Shown in pieces: positions 1 to 8,016 of a DNA stretch of 64,000 nucleotides. The translations under genes and the position numbers were made by a program. The DNA is taken from assembly GCA_027214255.1 (NCBI GenBank), contig JAPWHL010000010.1, forward strand, positions 1-64,000, written 5' to 3'. The notes under the pieces are model-generated. The model saw only the letters and a list, made by a program, of their open reading frames with translations, was not told the origin of the DNA and searched no databases. This stretch comes from Roseovarius aestuarii. Its GTDB lineage: Bacteria > Pseudomonadota > Alphaproteobacteria > Rhodobacterales > Rhodobacteraceae. Every line of letters begins with the position of its first letter. Within the stretch, counting starts at the first letter, position 1.

Positions 1-74
1 CAACCCAACCTGATCAGCAGGCGCAACGAGTAGCTTAATTTACGCCAGGTCTCGTCCAAACATTGGGGAGTAGC

Positions 75-959
75 TCAAAATGCCTCATCTCCCAGCAGCT
101 TGTAAGACGCACTCATCGATCTCTTGAATGCGGATTTGAGCTCATCACGAGCATCTTCTGACATTTCGTTTATTCGCTTCATCGCCGCGTTCAGGAAACC
201 ATCGAGGTCATTATTTTTGTAGTCTTTCCAATCGGAAAGATAGAATGCACAAAACCGCAACGCACACTCCCGTGCTGACATCCTGACATCACTAACACTG
301 TCCGATGTCGCGGTTTTGAACTCCTCAGTCGAGACCAAATCCACAAGAAATGAACGCACAGGCCCTTTATTTAGAGCATGCCTAATTTCTTGTGAATTCA
401 GGGTCATGCCACCGGTGTTGATCCGACTGAAGATATTGAACATTACCTCCTCAGGTGTACCGGGCTGGATCACGTTTATTACAAGCTCGGTTTCTTCTAT
501 CCGACGCTGCATGTTGCGCGGCAATTCTGAAAATTTTGCCTTCTCGAACTGAACCAGGTACTCCAAGCCTCTCAGAGGAAACTCGTCATTCACGAAGTCG
601 TGGATCGTCGTCATACGTTGCAACCCGTCGACAACAGACCAAACATCTCTGAGATCGCTCGCCACGTAGAAAACCGGCAAGGGGATACGTAGCAAAATCG
701 ACTCGATCAATCGGCCCTTTCGACCTTGGTCCCAGATTCTTGCGCGGCGTTGAAACTCGGGGGCGAGATCAATCTCGTCATGATCAATCCTTGTGCATAG
801 TAGAGATACCGTTTTGGTTTCCCTAGCCACTTTGATTTTGTCAGCGTCGAAAGGGCGTTCAATTTGAACTACCTCTTGGTTCGGGTCCGGCCTTTCTTCT
901 TCAATTCCAGTAGCTTCGCCATCTTCGCGAAGTTCGATCACCTTTTCATCTTCAATCAT
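75..959 (-). CDS. DUF262 (GmrSD N-terminal-type) protein
   Basis: A 294-residue protein with the DUF262 fold signature: an acidic N-terminal tail of about 45 residues, then PEFQRRARIW (68-77), LIESILLRIPLP (84-95) and the nucleotide-binding loop DGLQRMTT (111-118). The usual motif is DGQQR, so the third position is substituted. DUF262 is the ParB/Srx-like NTPase half of GmrSD and SspE defence nucleases; here the C-terminal DUF1524 HNH nuclease half is absent, because the protein stops about 180 residues after the loop. It is the last gene of the minus-strand operon, 72 bases after the type III res gene, which suggests an accessory role in defence. It could instead be a stand-alone regulator. 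The ATG at 959 has a weak ribosome site. Confidence 0.8.
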   Translation of the reverse strand: MIEDEKVIELREDGEATGIEEERPDPNQEVVQIERPFDADKIKVARETKTVSLLCTRIDHDEIDLAPEFQRRARIWDQGRKGRLIESILLRIPLPVFYVASDLRDVWSVVDGLQRMTTIHDFVNDEFPLRGLEYLVQFEKAKFSELPRNMQRRIEETELVINVIQPGTPEEVMFNIFSRINTGGMTLNSQEIRHALNKGPVRSFLVDLVSTEEFKTATSDSVSDVRMSARECALRFCAFYLSDWKDYKNNDLDGFLNAAMKRINEMSEDARDELKSAFKRSMSASYKLLGDEAF

Positions 960-1031
960 CGCATTTGCCCAATCGCACGCTTCAGCGTAATTTTGCTTAC
1001 CCTAATCAATGAACTCGTAATGAAACAGGAC

Positions 1032-3695
1032 CTAACTCGCAGAAATCGCATCCAGAATAGCCTTCCGAACTTCAAGCGGGTCCTTATTCGTCATGGTAGC
1101 AATGACAAAAACGCCCCTTCCGCCTGAGTTTTTCGCCCATTGCTCGCCGACTAGCTGCTTTTCCCTTGTATCCTTCGTGATCTGTTCGCCGGCATGCTGC
1201 TTTCCTTTGTACTCAACGACCAGAGTTCGACCATCTTTGAGCTTTGCAACGAAATCGGGGTAGAACTTATCGGTCGGCGTCGGCAACCAGAACGAATTGC
1301 GGTGCCGTGATACGTTCCGCATCCAGTATTCGACTTCGTTCAAGCCATCCAAGACCAGCGCGCACTGCTCCTCTTCTCCTCCGGCGACGGTATCGAAGCT
1401 CGGGACCTCATCAGGGCCCATGAAGTGCTTCCTGAAGGAAAATTTGGTGCCGCGGTACTTAGGCACATCTGAGTACATTTCATCTGCGAACTCAAAGCCC
1501 TCGTCAAAGGAGACTTCAACGCGCGCTTCTGGCCCGAAAAGGCTTGTCTGATAGACCTTGTCGCGTTCAGCTTGACGAAAGCCCTTGATCTTCTCCCCCA
1601 ACTTCCGCGCCAGAATGAACTTGCAACGCATGAGCTGCGAAAGCGGGATCGCCCGATCTCGATTCAAGAATGTCACGACGTCGCCAAGCCAGGCGAGCAA
1701 CTCCACTTGGCTGATCCAGGGATCGCGAACCTTTCGATCAAGGAACTGCACCAGTGCATTCGGCGTCCAGTCCTCGACATCAACGTCCATTGTTAGTTGG
1801 TCCGAGCTATCGCCTGCCGAGATGAGCAACCGGCTGCCATCCAGATCGATCTCAAATGTGTTGGTCGTTTCAACGATATCAAACTCGGATTTGTCGAGCC
1901 GGGCGGGATAATCAGACAACGACCAGTCGTGGTACTCCATCAACACGTCCGTGTCCCCGAGCACCAATTCGCCTTGCACATGGGCCATCAAGCGAGGCAC
2001 CACATGGGTCTCGCCCCGATGGGCTGGCGCAACCTCGTGCTCGTGTTTGGCCTCCCATTCCTTGATCTTCTCGCGGAAGTGCTGATGAAACCGCTCCGGC
2101 GTTTGCTCGAACAGGCGTTCCTTTTCAGATGGTTTGAGGAAACCCTTAATCTCCACGGATGCCTTCCCGGCGTCATTGGGCGCAACCTTAATCTTGCCCG
2201 GCGCGACCCGCTCGATGCCTTTCACTTCTTCCTTGTCCGCATCCAGGTCCATAGTCAGCGTTGGTTTTGGTCGCGATTGATAGCCAAAGAGACCATCACC
2301 CAACTCTGGATCTTCGGCCTCTATGTTGGCCTCTGCCTCGCTTTCCTCAAAGCCCATATCCACGAGCTTATCTCGCAAAGACTGTGCCGCTTCTGAAAAG
2401 CGCTTGGATACCAACTTCGCGTAGGACTTGTTCAGCGCCGTGGCCTTCCGCCTTGTCGCATAGGGCATCCGCAACACGCGCCCTAATAGCTGCTCAGCAT
2501 CGGTCGAACTACGGATGTTGGCGACCGAACAAAAGACATAGGCGAAAGAGCAATCCCAGCCTTCTTTCAGCGCTTCAATGGTTATGACGTACTCAATCGG
2601 ACAGGCCGGATCGAACAAGTTGATCCCGTCCAACTCTCGCTGGGCTCCGGTCGCGACAGCGATCTTTTCCTCGTCGATATTCTCATTCTCGATCAGGTGC
2701 TTTTTCAACACCTCGACCGTCACCTCTTCGTTCTTCTTTTGGGCCTGGAACAGGACAATCGGGCGAATGTAGCCATCCCGATCCATGTCGGCATGTTCCT
2801 GCAATTCAGCCCGCTTGAAGATCGCAGAGGTAACCGCACCCTGCCAGGTCTCCGCTTCATCCAGCACAACCGGCATCTTGATCATCTCTTCATCCTTCAG
2901 CTCCTGAGCTGACACAGAGTGAAGGATGTTGTTGAAGCCCTTAGGTGTTGCCGTGAACTCGATCAGCGCCGTCGGGTTGATGCGCTCGTAAACAACTTGG
3001 CTCAGGTCGGACCCGGCTTTGTGCGCCTCGTCCATGATGACCAGCGGGCGATGCAGGTGCATCAGGTTGGCGAAGCTGAACCGAATATCGCCTTTGTCCG
3101 GGCCGTCGTCGTTTCGCTCCAAACCCGGTGCATTGGGCGGCACGCTTGAGAAATGTGGCTCGAGCATCTCGTGGTGACGATAGACGTGGTATTTGTCTGT
3201 CTTGCTCTGTCGCAGCGCCTGAATGGTTCCGACGACGACGCAAAGGTTCGAGCGCAGGTCATGCGGGGTCAGTTGCGTGAAGTCGCCGATGTCGAACACG
3301 CGCACGCGGCCCTCGAACGCTTCATCCAGCACCCGCCGGTAGGGGTGGCGCGGGTTCTTTAGCGCTTCGGCGGTTTGCAGGCGGATCGTGTTGGTTGGCA
3401 CCAGCCACAGCACCAGCGGGAAGTCTTTCTCCACCCAGGTATCCTTGGCCACCGTAATCGAATGCGCGGCAAGGATCGTCTTGCCGCCGCCAGTGGGTAG
3501 GCGAAGGCAGACATAGGGCACATCAGGCAGCGCCTTGATGGGCTTGTAGCCCGCCGAATAGCCGCGCAGGCGGGCGGCCAGCTCAGGCTCCGCCGTGATC
3601 GTTTCATAGGCGGTCTTGGGGACGGAAATGCGGGCTTCTTCAAAGAATTCACGCAAGGTCGCCAACGAGGCTTTCTGATAATCCTTCAGCTTCAT
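1032..3695 (-). CDS. Type III restriction enzyme Res subunit (helicase-nuclease)
   Basis: An 887-residue subunit expected to pair with Mod, translocate or slide on DNA using ATP, and cut unmodified DNA. The N-terminal SF2 helicase has Walker A PTGGGKT (67-73), the Walker B/DEAH box MDEAH (221-225) and the FTATPK motif near 248-253; helicase motif VI is near 390-415 (EQLLGRVLRMP). The C-terminus carries a PD-(D/E)xK nuclease site, with PD at 813-814 and EYK at 828-830. Length is typical of the family. Its ATG overlaps the mod stop by four bases (ATGA), so the two are translationally coupled. All motifs needed for activity appear intact. Confidence 0.93.
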   Translation of the reverse strand: MKLKDYQKASLATLREFFEEARISVPKTAYETITAEPELAARLRGYSAGYKPIKALPDVPYVCLRLPTGGGKTILAAHSITVAKDTWVEKDFPLVLWLVPTNTIRLQTAEALKNPRHPYRRVLDEAFEGRVRVFDIGDFTQLTPHDLRSNLCVVVGTIQALRQSKTDKYHVYRHHEMLEPHFSSVPPNAPGLERNDDGPDKGDIRFSFANLMHLHRPLVIMDEAHKAGSDLSQVVYERINPTALIEFTATPKGFNNILHSVSAQELKDEEMIKMPVVLDEAETWQGAVTSAIFKRAELQEHADMDRDGYIRPIVLFQAQKKNEEVTVEVLKKHLIENENIDEEKIAVATGAQRELDGINLFDPACPIEYVITIEALKEGWDCSFAYVFCSVANIRSSTDAEQLLGRVLRMPYATRRKATALNKSYAKLVSKRFSEAAQSLRDKLVDMGFEESEAEANIEAEDPELGDGLFGYQSRPKPTLTMDLDADKEEVKGIERVAPGKIKVAPNDAGKASVEIKGFLKPSEKERLFEQTPERFHQHFREKIKEWEAKHEHEVAPAHRGETHVVPRLMAHVQGELVLGDTDVLMEYHDWSLSDYPARLDKSEFDIVETTNTFEIDLDGSRLLISAGDSSDQLTMDVDVEDWTPNALVQFLDRKVRDPWISQVELLAWLGDVVTFLNRDRAIPLSQLMRCKFILARKLGEKIKGFRQAERDKVYQTSLFGPEARVEVSFDEGFEFADEMYSDVPKYRGTKFSFRKHFMGPDEVPSFDTVAGGEEEQCALVLDGLNEVEYWMRNVSRHRNSFWLPTPTDKFYPDFVAKLKDGRTLVVEYKGKQHAGEQITKDTREKQLVGEQWAKNSGGRGVFVIATMTNKDPLEVRKAILDAISAS

Positions 3696-5359
3696 TTGCG
3701 GGCCTTCACGTCATAGGGGGTTTGTTTGAATTCAATATGTTCGGCATTCAGCGACGCTTCTGACAGCGCCGTACGCTCACCGTAGACGGTCAGCGGGCCT
3801 TTGAAATCACCTTGGGCCGCACGTATGGCAGCGAGTGTCTTGCGAGTCAGAACGTTGCCGCCAGTGACGGCCTTGTCACCCAAGATGCCGTTGTAGAGCA
3901 GCGCATAGCCATGGCCGTCCGCTGCCCCTAGAAACGGGGTAGAGGGCTGCGGTTCGGACCACGGCGCTCCGGTTTCGGCGAACCAAATATGGGCAGCCAG
4001 CACGGGGAAGCGGATATCGGGCTGGATTTGTCCGTCTTCGGTAAAGACCGGCGGGCCGAGGCGATAGAAGCGAAAACCGCCGCCGCCTTCCCAAGATTGA
4101 CTGGAGGATATGCCGCTCGTTTCGCCGTCAACTACCGATGACAGTCGCGGTGCGCAGTGTGTTTCGGCCTGTTCACCGCGCTCAATCCCAATGAAGCGCC
4201 GCCGCATCTTTGCTGCCACAGCAGCAGTCGTGCCGGAGCCCAGAAAGCTATCGAGAACCAAGTCACCTTCGTTCCTACTAATCATTGAAATCACGCGCTC
4301 TAGGAGCATTTCTGGCTTCTTTCCGGATGGAAAGCTAACCTTTCCCTCATTCTGCAAGTTGTTGGTGGGAATATCGTTCCAGATGGTAGAAATTGGCTTC
4401 GAAATGTAGTTTTTCTTGTCCTTTTGTCGCACTGAGCCTGACAAAAAGTACATCTGCCTGCCTTTCAGCAAGATCAAAGGTTCATAACCTTCCCGATCAA
4501 GCTTTATGGGATGTTCCGCATCCCGAGACTCTGCAATCTTCGGCACGAGCCATTTTGCAGGCTTTTGCAGTGTCTTAGGCTCGAAGACACGGTGTGCATT
4601 TTCGAGAGCAAACGCATTTGCTTTCGCTGTGATAATCTCTTGGAAGCCTTCGCCAAGCTTTTCTTTAGCGAGCTTGTAGCGTGTAGCAGGATGATCAGCC
4701 GCGGGAACCTCCAGCTCATCCATCACATGCTGCTTAATGTTCTTAAAGTACCAAGCCTCTGGTTCATCGTCGAAGTTGACCACGAAACGCGAAAAATGTC
4801 CCAGATCTACATTTGTCGAATATGCATATTGCGGCTGGAACTCAAACCGAGCCTTGTTTTTTGCATAGAACAGGAGGAACTGAGATACCTCGGTTGGCCC
4901 GGTATTGACGGTTTTGAAGCTGGACGGCGTTGCGGCCTCAACAGTGATTGTCACGATATAATTTGATCGACCAAAAACTTCGTCCATCATGACTTTGGCG
5001 TATGCTGCCTGAGTGTCATCCAAGTTGACGATTATTGCCCCGTCTTCAGCCAGCAAATCCCTAAGAAAAACTAGCCTTTGGTACATCAGCGAAAGCCAAA
5101 GAGTATGCTCCACATTGTCGTCGTAGTTTGGGAACGCGCCGCCGGTATTGAACGGTGGGTCGATGTAGACGCACTTCACTTGATCAGTGAAATAGGGCAG
5201 CAGCGCCTTCAAAGCTTCCAGATTGTCGCCTTGGATCAGCATGTTGCCCGCATCGCGCGCTCCATAGCTCAGCTCCGACACCTCTTCGAGCAAGCGGTAG
5301 GGAACCTTCTCGGCGGCGCGCACATCATCGTCGCGGGTCAACCATCGTAGTGTGGGCAT
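3692..5359 (-). CDS. Type III DNA N6-adenine methyltransferase Mod subunit
   Basis: A 555-residue methyltransferase that recognises the target site and methylates adenine, protecting host DNA and guiding Res. It has the beta-class order: catalytic motif IV DPPFNTGG (67-74) first, then a long target-recognition region (about 150-340), then the SAM-binding motif FLGSGTT (372-378). The C-terminal 150 residues have no motif I recognise. The DNA coding for the middle of the protein (roughly 4240-5080) is clearly more AT-rich than both flanks, consistent with an exchanged recognition domain. It lies 35 bases after the small membrane-protein gene and overlaps res by four bases. The target sequence cannot be read from the protein. 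Confidence 0.95.
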   Translation of the reverse strand: MPTLRWLTRDDDVRAAEKVPYRLLEEVSELSYGARDAGNMLIQGDNLEALKALLPYFTDQVKCVYIDPPFNTGGAFPNYDDNVEHTLWLSLMYQRLVFLRDLLAEDGAIIVNLDDTQAAYAKVMMDEVFGRSNYIVTITVEAATPSSFKTVNTGPTEVSQFLLFYAKNKARFEFQPQYAYSTNVDLGHFSRFVVNFDDEPEAWYFKNIKQHVMDELEVPAADHPATRYKLAKEKLGEGFQEIITAKANAFALENAHRVFEPKTLQKPAKWLVPKIAESRDAEHPIKLDREGYEPLILLKGRQMYFLSGSVRQKDKKNYISKPISTIWNDIPTNNLQNEGKVSFPSGKKPEMLLERVISMISRNEGDLVLDSFLGSGTTAAVAAKMRRRFIGIERGEQAETHCAPRLSSVVDGETSGISSSQSWEGGGGFRFYRLGPPVFTEDGQIQPDIRFPVLAAHIWFAETGAPWSEPQPSTPFLGAADGHGYALLYNGILGDKAVTGGNVLTRKTLAAIRAAQGDFKGPLTVYGERTALSEASLNAEHIEFKQTPYDVKARK

Positions 5360-5394
5360 TCGTTATTCTGTCCTTCTCGGGTCTAGGTGGCTGA

Positions 5395-5706
5395 TCATGT
5401 GCGAGAAGCAGCACTTAGCTGGCGCAACCGGCGCTGAAAATAGGTCTCTATGCCAACCGCCAACGCATACGCTGGTGACGCAATGACCAGCGCGACGGTT
5501 GAGATTGCCAGAAGCGCGGCCAGCGCACCTACAGGCACCGCCCCGCCGACCATGACCAACGCGAAACACGGCAGGTAAATGATGGCTGCGAACAAAACGA
5601 GGTGAAAAATCGGGTCAGTAAATCGAGCGAGGTCGCTATGAAGCCGCTCGATCACGACCATTTTCTGTCTTTGCCAGTGCGGCAGGTCAGTGATGTACAT
5701 CTTCAT
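5395..5706 (-). CDS. Small two-helix membrane protein of the restriction operon
   Basis: A 103-residue protein with a charged N-terminal third (basic and aromatic, about 1-30), two adjacent hydrophobic segments (about 33-54 and 58-82, separated by a short glycine/proline turn) and a basic C-terminal tail (YFQRRLRQL). I do not recognise the family. The ATG at 5706 overlaps the stop of the XRE regulator by four bases (ATGA), and the gene ends 35 bases before mod, so it is embedded in the restriction operon. A membrane component is not part of known type III enzymes. It could be an immunity or toxin-like accessory, an anchor, or a cargo gene co-transcribed by chance. Confidence 0.7.
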   Translation of the reverse strand: MKMYITDLPHWQRQKMVVIERLHSDLARFTDPIFHLVLFAAIIYLPCFALVMVGGAVPVGALAALLAISTVALVIASPAYALAVGIETYFQRRLRQLSAASRT

Positions 5707-6125
5707 TCCCTCAACAGCTCGATCCAGGTGTGAACGTCTTCCATCTTGATCTCCTTTCCATCGGTAAGAGACCGATACCAACGCGCCACAATCGCCCCAC
5801 GCTTTTCGCTTTTGATCCGGATGCCTTGGTCCGTCAGGAAGCGATCCAGCGAGGTTTCAAACTCTTCCAGCGCGTCGATATCGTGCTGCACACGGGCAGC
5901 TTTCGTGCCCAGAAGAATCCAGGTCACGTCAGTCCCAAATTTCTCATCGAGCATGACCAAGGCCTCAATCGGCAGCCCCCGCTCGCCCTTCTCATAGCTA
6001 TGATAGGCTCGAAGCGAGACGCCGATTTCCTTGGCCATGTCCGATTGGGACAGTCCGATTTCATTGCGCGTGATTGCAAGTCGGGCACCTATGCCAACGA
6101 GCAAATCGGTGGTTTTTTGCCTCAA
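5703..6125 (-). CDS. XRE-family transcriptional regulator
   Basis: A 140-residue regulator. An N-terminal XRE/Cro helix-turn-helix spans about residues 10-65 (GLSQSDMAKEIGVSLRAYHS contains the recognition helix), followed by a short acidic C-terminal domain ending in a tryptophan-containing segment. The chosen start is TTG at 6125, because AGGAAG stands six bases upstream and the residues further upstream in this frame do not look like protein. It is the first gene of the operon leading to mod-res, and it is divergent from the excisionase/integrase genes. It is therefore placed to control both promoters, like a C-protein or a phage-type repressor. The operator candidate at 6147-6162 lies directly upstream. 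Confidence 0.8.
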   Translation of the reverse strand: MRQKTTDLLVGIGARLAITRNEIGLSQSDMAKEIGVSLRAYHSYEKGERGLPIEALVMLDEKFGTDVTWILLGTKAARVQHDIDALEEFETSLDRFLTDQGIRIKSEKRGAIVARWYRSLTDGKEIKMEDVHTWIELLRE

Positions 6126-6261
6126 AAGTAGCTTCCTGTTGACGAATGTGCTAAATTTCACAAATATGCAAAAAATGGCACAATGGTGGTTATTACGTAT
6201 CTGACCATGCCAGCCGCGCCAAAACAACCGATTCCGCTCAACCCCAATGAAGGAGGTCATT
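6126..6261. promoter_or_regulatory. Divergent promoter region with candidate operator
   Basis: This AT-rich intergenic stretch separates the XRE/restriction operon (minus) from the excisionase/integrase genes (plus). It holds an imperfect dyad with TGTG and CACA arms at 6147-6162 around an AAATTT-containing core, just upstream of the XRE start. An A/T-rich TTGCAT-type hexamer lies near 6166-6171 on the minus strand. The assignment as the XRE operator is inference from position. Confidence 0.4.
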
Positions 6262-6468
6262 TTGCAACAAGAACGCCTGCTTTCACCCAAACAACTCAGC
6301 GAGATCGTCGGGCTCAGTCCTGCGCAAATTCGCGCGCTCATGAACACCGGGAAGCTGGAGTTCGTGGAGATATCATCGAAGACCAAGATGCTGACAATGA
6401 GCGGCTGGGAGCGGTTTCAGAAGAACGCGACCAAGGTCAAAAGTGCCGAGGGTTCGGCAGCGAATTGA
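6262..6468 (+). CDS. Small HTH protein, excisionase-like
   Basis: A 68-residue protein. The segment LSPKQLSEIVGLSPAQIRAL is a helix-turn-helix, followed by a short wing-like stretch (TGKLEFVEI) as in MerR-like excisionase/DNA-binding domains. I prefer the TTG start at 6262, because a perfect AAGGAGGT (6250-6257) precedes it by four bases; the in-frame ATG at 6247 would place that site inside the gene and has no site of its own. It is 15 bases ahead of a second HTH gene and then the integrase, so a role as recombination directionality factor or regulator of integration is likely. The exact family is not certain. Confidence 0.65.
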   Translation: MQQERLLSPKQLSEIVGLSPAQIRALMNTGKLEFVEISSKTKMLTMSGWERFQKNATKVKSAEGSAAN

Positions 6469-6483
6469 TGGGGGTGTCAGACC

Positions 6484-6720
6484 ATGGCGACGACAAATCT
6501 CAATATTAACGTAGTAGATAAGCGCATGTTCAAGCAGTCCGAGGCCGCGAGCTATGCCGGGTTGCCGGTGAAGCACTTCAAGACCGCTTGTCCGGTGCGC
6601 CTGGTGGAGTTGAAGCAGGGCACGCTTCTTTGGGATCGTCGTGACCTCGATCTCTGGATTGATGATGTGAAGTCTGGGGCTGTGATCGATACCCGCGACA
6701 CCATTCTGGACCGCCTTTGA
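6484..6720 (+). CDS. Small HTH protein, AlpA/excisionase-like
   Basis: A 78-residue protein. MFKQSEAASYAGLPVKHFKT forms a helix-turn-helix of the excisionase/AlpA type, followed by a strand-rich stretch ending LLWDRRDLDLWIDD, which resembles the 'helix_turn_helix, DNA binding, excisionase' domain tail (WRI/DLDxWI). The start ATG at 6484 is preceded by GGGGGTG. Its stop TGA overlaps the integrase ATG by one base (TGATG), so expression is coupled. It is probably the recombination directionality factor of the element, or a second regulator beside the preceding HTH gene. Confidence 0.65.
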   Translation: MATTNLNINVVDKRMFKQSEAASYAGLPVKHFKTACPVRLVELKQGTLLWDRRDLDLWIDDVKSGAVIDTRDTILDRL

Positions 6721-7832
6721 TGACACAGGTGCGGGTTAAAGGGTTCAAGATTTTCAAGGACCGGCACGGCAAGCAGCGATGCTACCACCGCGAGACCGGC
6801 CACAAGGTTGACCTGACCCATGCGCCTATAGGCTCTGCTGAGTTCTTTGCGGAGTGTGAGACGATCCGTGCCATCGCCGAGGCGCAGCGAGCGAAGGCAC
6901 CAAAGGCCGGAACGCTTGGTGGGTTGATCCAGTCCTACTTTGAAACCGAGCACTATCAGAACCTGGCCGAAGCCACCCGCCGTGACTATCGCAAGTGCGC
7001 CGACTTCCTTGAGCCGATCCGCGACACGCCGATCCATGTGATCGACACGCCTCTGATTGCAGGCATCCATGACAAGGCGGCGAAGAAGATTGGCTGGCGG
7101 CGGGCGAATATGGTGCGCACGCTTCTAAGCGAGGTCTTCCGCTACAACATTCCGAAGGGTCTGATCTCAGCCAACTTCGCCAAAGACGTCATTCCCAAGC
7201 GCCGCCCTCGCGACCGTGCCTATGCGAACCGCCCATGGACCATCGAAGAACGCGACACTGTTTTGGGGAAAGCGAAGTCCCATGTGCGCGTGGCCCTCGC
7301 CTTGATGATGAACACGGGCCTCGATCCGTCCGACGCCCTGCGACTGCGAAAGGATCAGGTTGATGGTGGCACTATCTGGGGCGTGCGTGGGAAGACGGGC
7401 GAAGAGGTCGCGATTCCGGTCAGTCCGACGCTTCAGGCCGCGCTGGACCGTATGCCCGACCACGACGCCGAGACGGTGCTTTCAAATTCCAGAGGAGAAG
7501 CTTGGACTTACAACGGCTTTTCGACTGTTTGGCACCGCTTCAAGACCGCCCTTGAGAATGAAGGCCTTATCGAAAAAGGCCTGACCCTCAAGGGCTTGCG
7601 GCACACGGTCGCCACGACTTTGCGCGAAGCGGGCCTTGATGAACGGCGCATCGCGGACCTCTTGGGGCAAAAAACACCTTCCATGGCGCGGCACTATTCG
7701 CGGTCTGCAAACCTTGCCGACAAGAACCGCGAGACTATCGCCACACTGGAAGAAGAGAACCGAAGGCGGGCCGCAAGTGTCAAACCTTCGCAGAAAAGCG
7801 TCAAACCTGACCGAAAAGAGGATCAGTCATGA
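6720..7832 (+). CDS. Tyrosine recombinase / integrase
   Basis: A 370-residue site-specific recombinase expected to insert and excise the element at tRNA-Phe. An N-terminal arm-binding region precedes a SAM-like core-binding domain (about 60-150), then the catalytic domain. GLRHTVATTLREAG carries the box II arginine, and ARHYSRSA carries the nucleophilic tyrosine and the preceding histidine. In box I the usual TGxR reads NTGLDPSDALRL, so the first catalytic arginine appears replaced by aspartate. ATG at 6720 is chosen because it overlaps the stop of the HTH gene; a TTG three bases earlier is possible. The gene ends 31 bases from the tRNA. Confidence 0.92.
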   Translation: MTQVRVKGFKIFKDRHGKQRCYHRETGHKVDLTHAPIGSAEFFAECETIRAIAEAQRAKAPKAGTLGGLIQSYFETEHYQNLAEATRRDYRKCADFLEPIRDTPIHVIDTPLIAGIHDKAAKKIGWRRANMVRTLLSEVFRYNIPKGLISANFAKDVIPKRRPRDRAYANRPWTIEERDTVLGKAKSHVRVALALMMNTGLDPSDALRLRKDQVDGGTIWGVRGKTGEEVAIPVSPTLQAALDRMPDHDAETVLSNSRGEAWTYNGFSTVWHRFKTALENEGLIEKGLTLKGLRHTVATTLREAGLDERRIADLLGQKTPSMARHYSRSANLADKNRETIATLEEENRRRAASVKPSQKSVKPDRKEDQS

Positions 7833-7863
7833 GCAGAAAAAACAAATATATCAGCTTGTTAAG

Positions 7864-7938
7864 TGGTGCCCGGGGGCGGAATCGAACCACCGACACGAGG
7901 ATTTTCAATCCACTGCTCTACCCCTGAGCTACCCGGGC
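7864..7938 (-). tRNA. tRNA-Phe(GAA): tRNA-Phe (GAA)
   Basis: Read on the minus strand, the cloverleaf is complete. The acceptor stem GCCCGGG pairs with CCCGGGC, the D arm is GCTC/GAGC, the anticodon loop TTGAAAA gives anticodon GAA, the T arm is GGTGG-TTCGATT-CCGCC, the discriminator is A and CCA is encoded. The anticodon stem has one T-T mismatch. The total is 75 bases with CCA. The 3' half is the likely integration target of the adjacent element. Confidence 0.97.
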
Positions 7939-8016
7939 ACGGGGAACGCATCAGCGTTCGGGTCTGCGCGTTCTAGGATAGCGTTGACGGGGTGTCCAGA
8001 GGGTTTAAGAATTATT

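Larger units (their letters stand above)
1..7863. mobile_element. Integrative element in tRNA-Phe (right end; left end outside window)
   Basis: A tyrosine integrase gene ends 31 bases from the encoded CCA end of a complete tRNA-Phe(GAA), the classic layout of an element integrated at a tRNA 3' end. From the tRNA inward come the integrase, two small HTH genes of excisionase type, then a divergent operon with a type III restriction-modification system. The tRNA itself is intact, so the element supplied or preserved the 3' end. I found no second copy of the tRNA 3' end between 1 and 7863, so the other attachment site should lie to the left of position 1. Base composition of the DUF262 gene and the middle of mod is visibly more AT-rich than the chromosome to the right. 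Whether the element is still mobile cannot be told. Confidence 0.75.

Noticed and set aside
1..74. Possible left attachment site at the window start
   Set aside because: No match to the tRNA-Phe 3' end is present; the element continues beyond the window.
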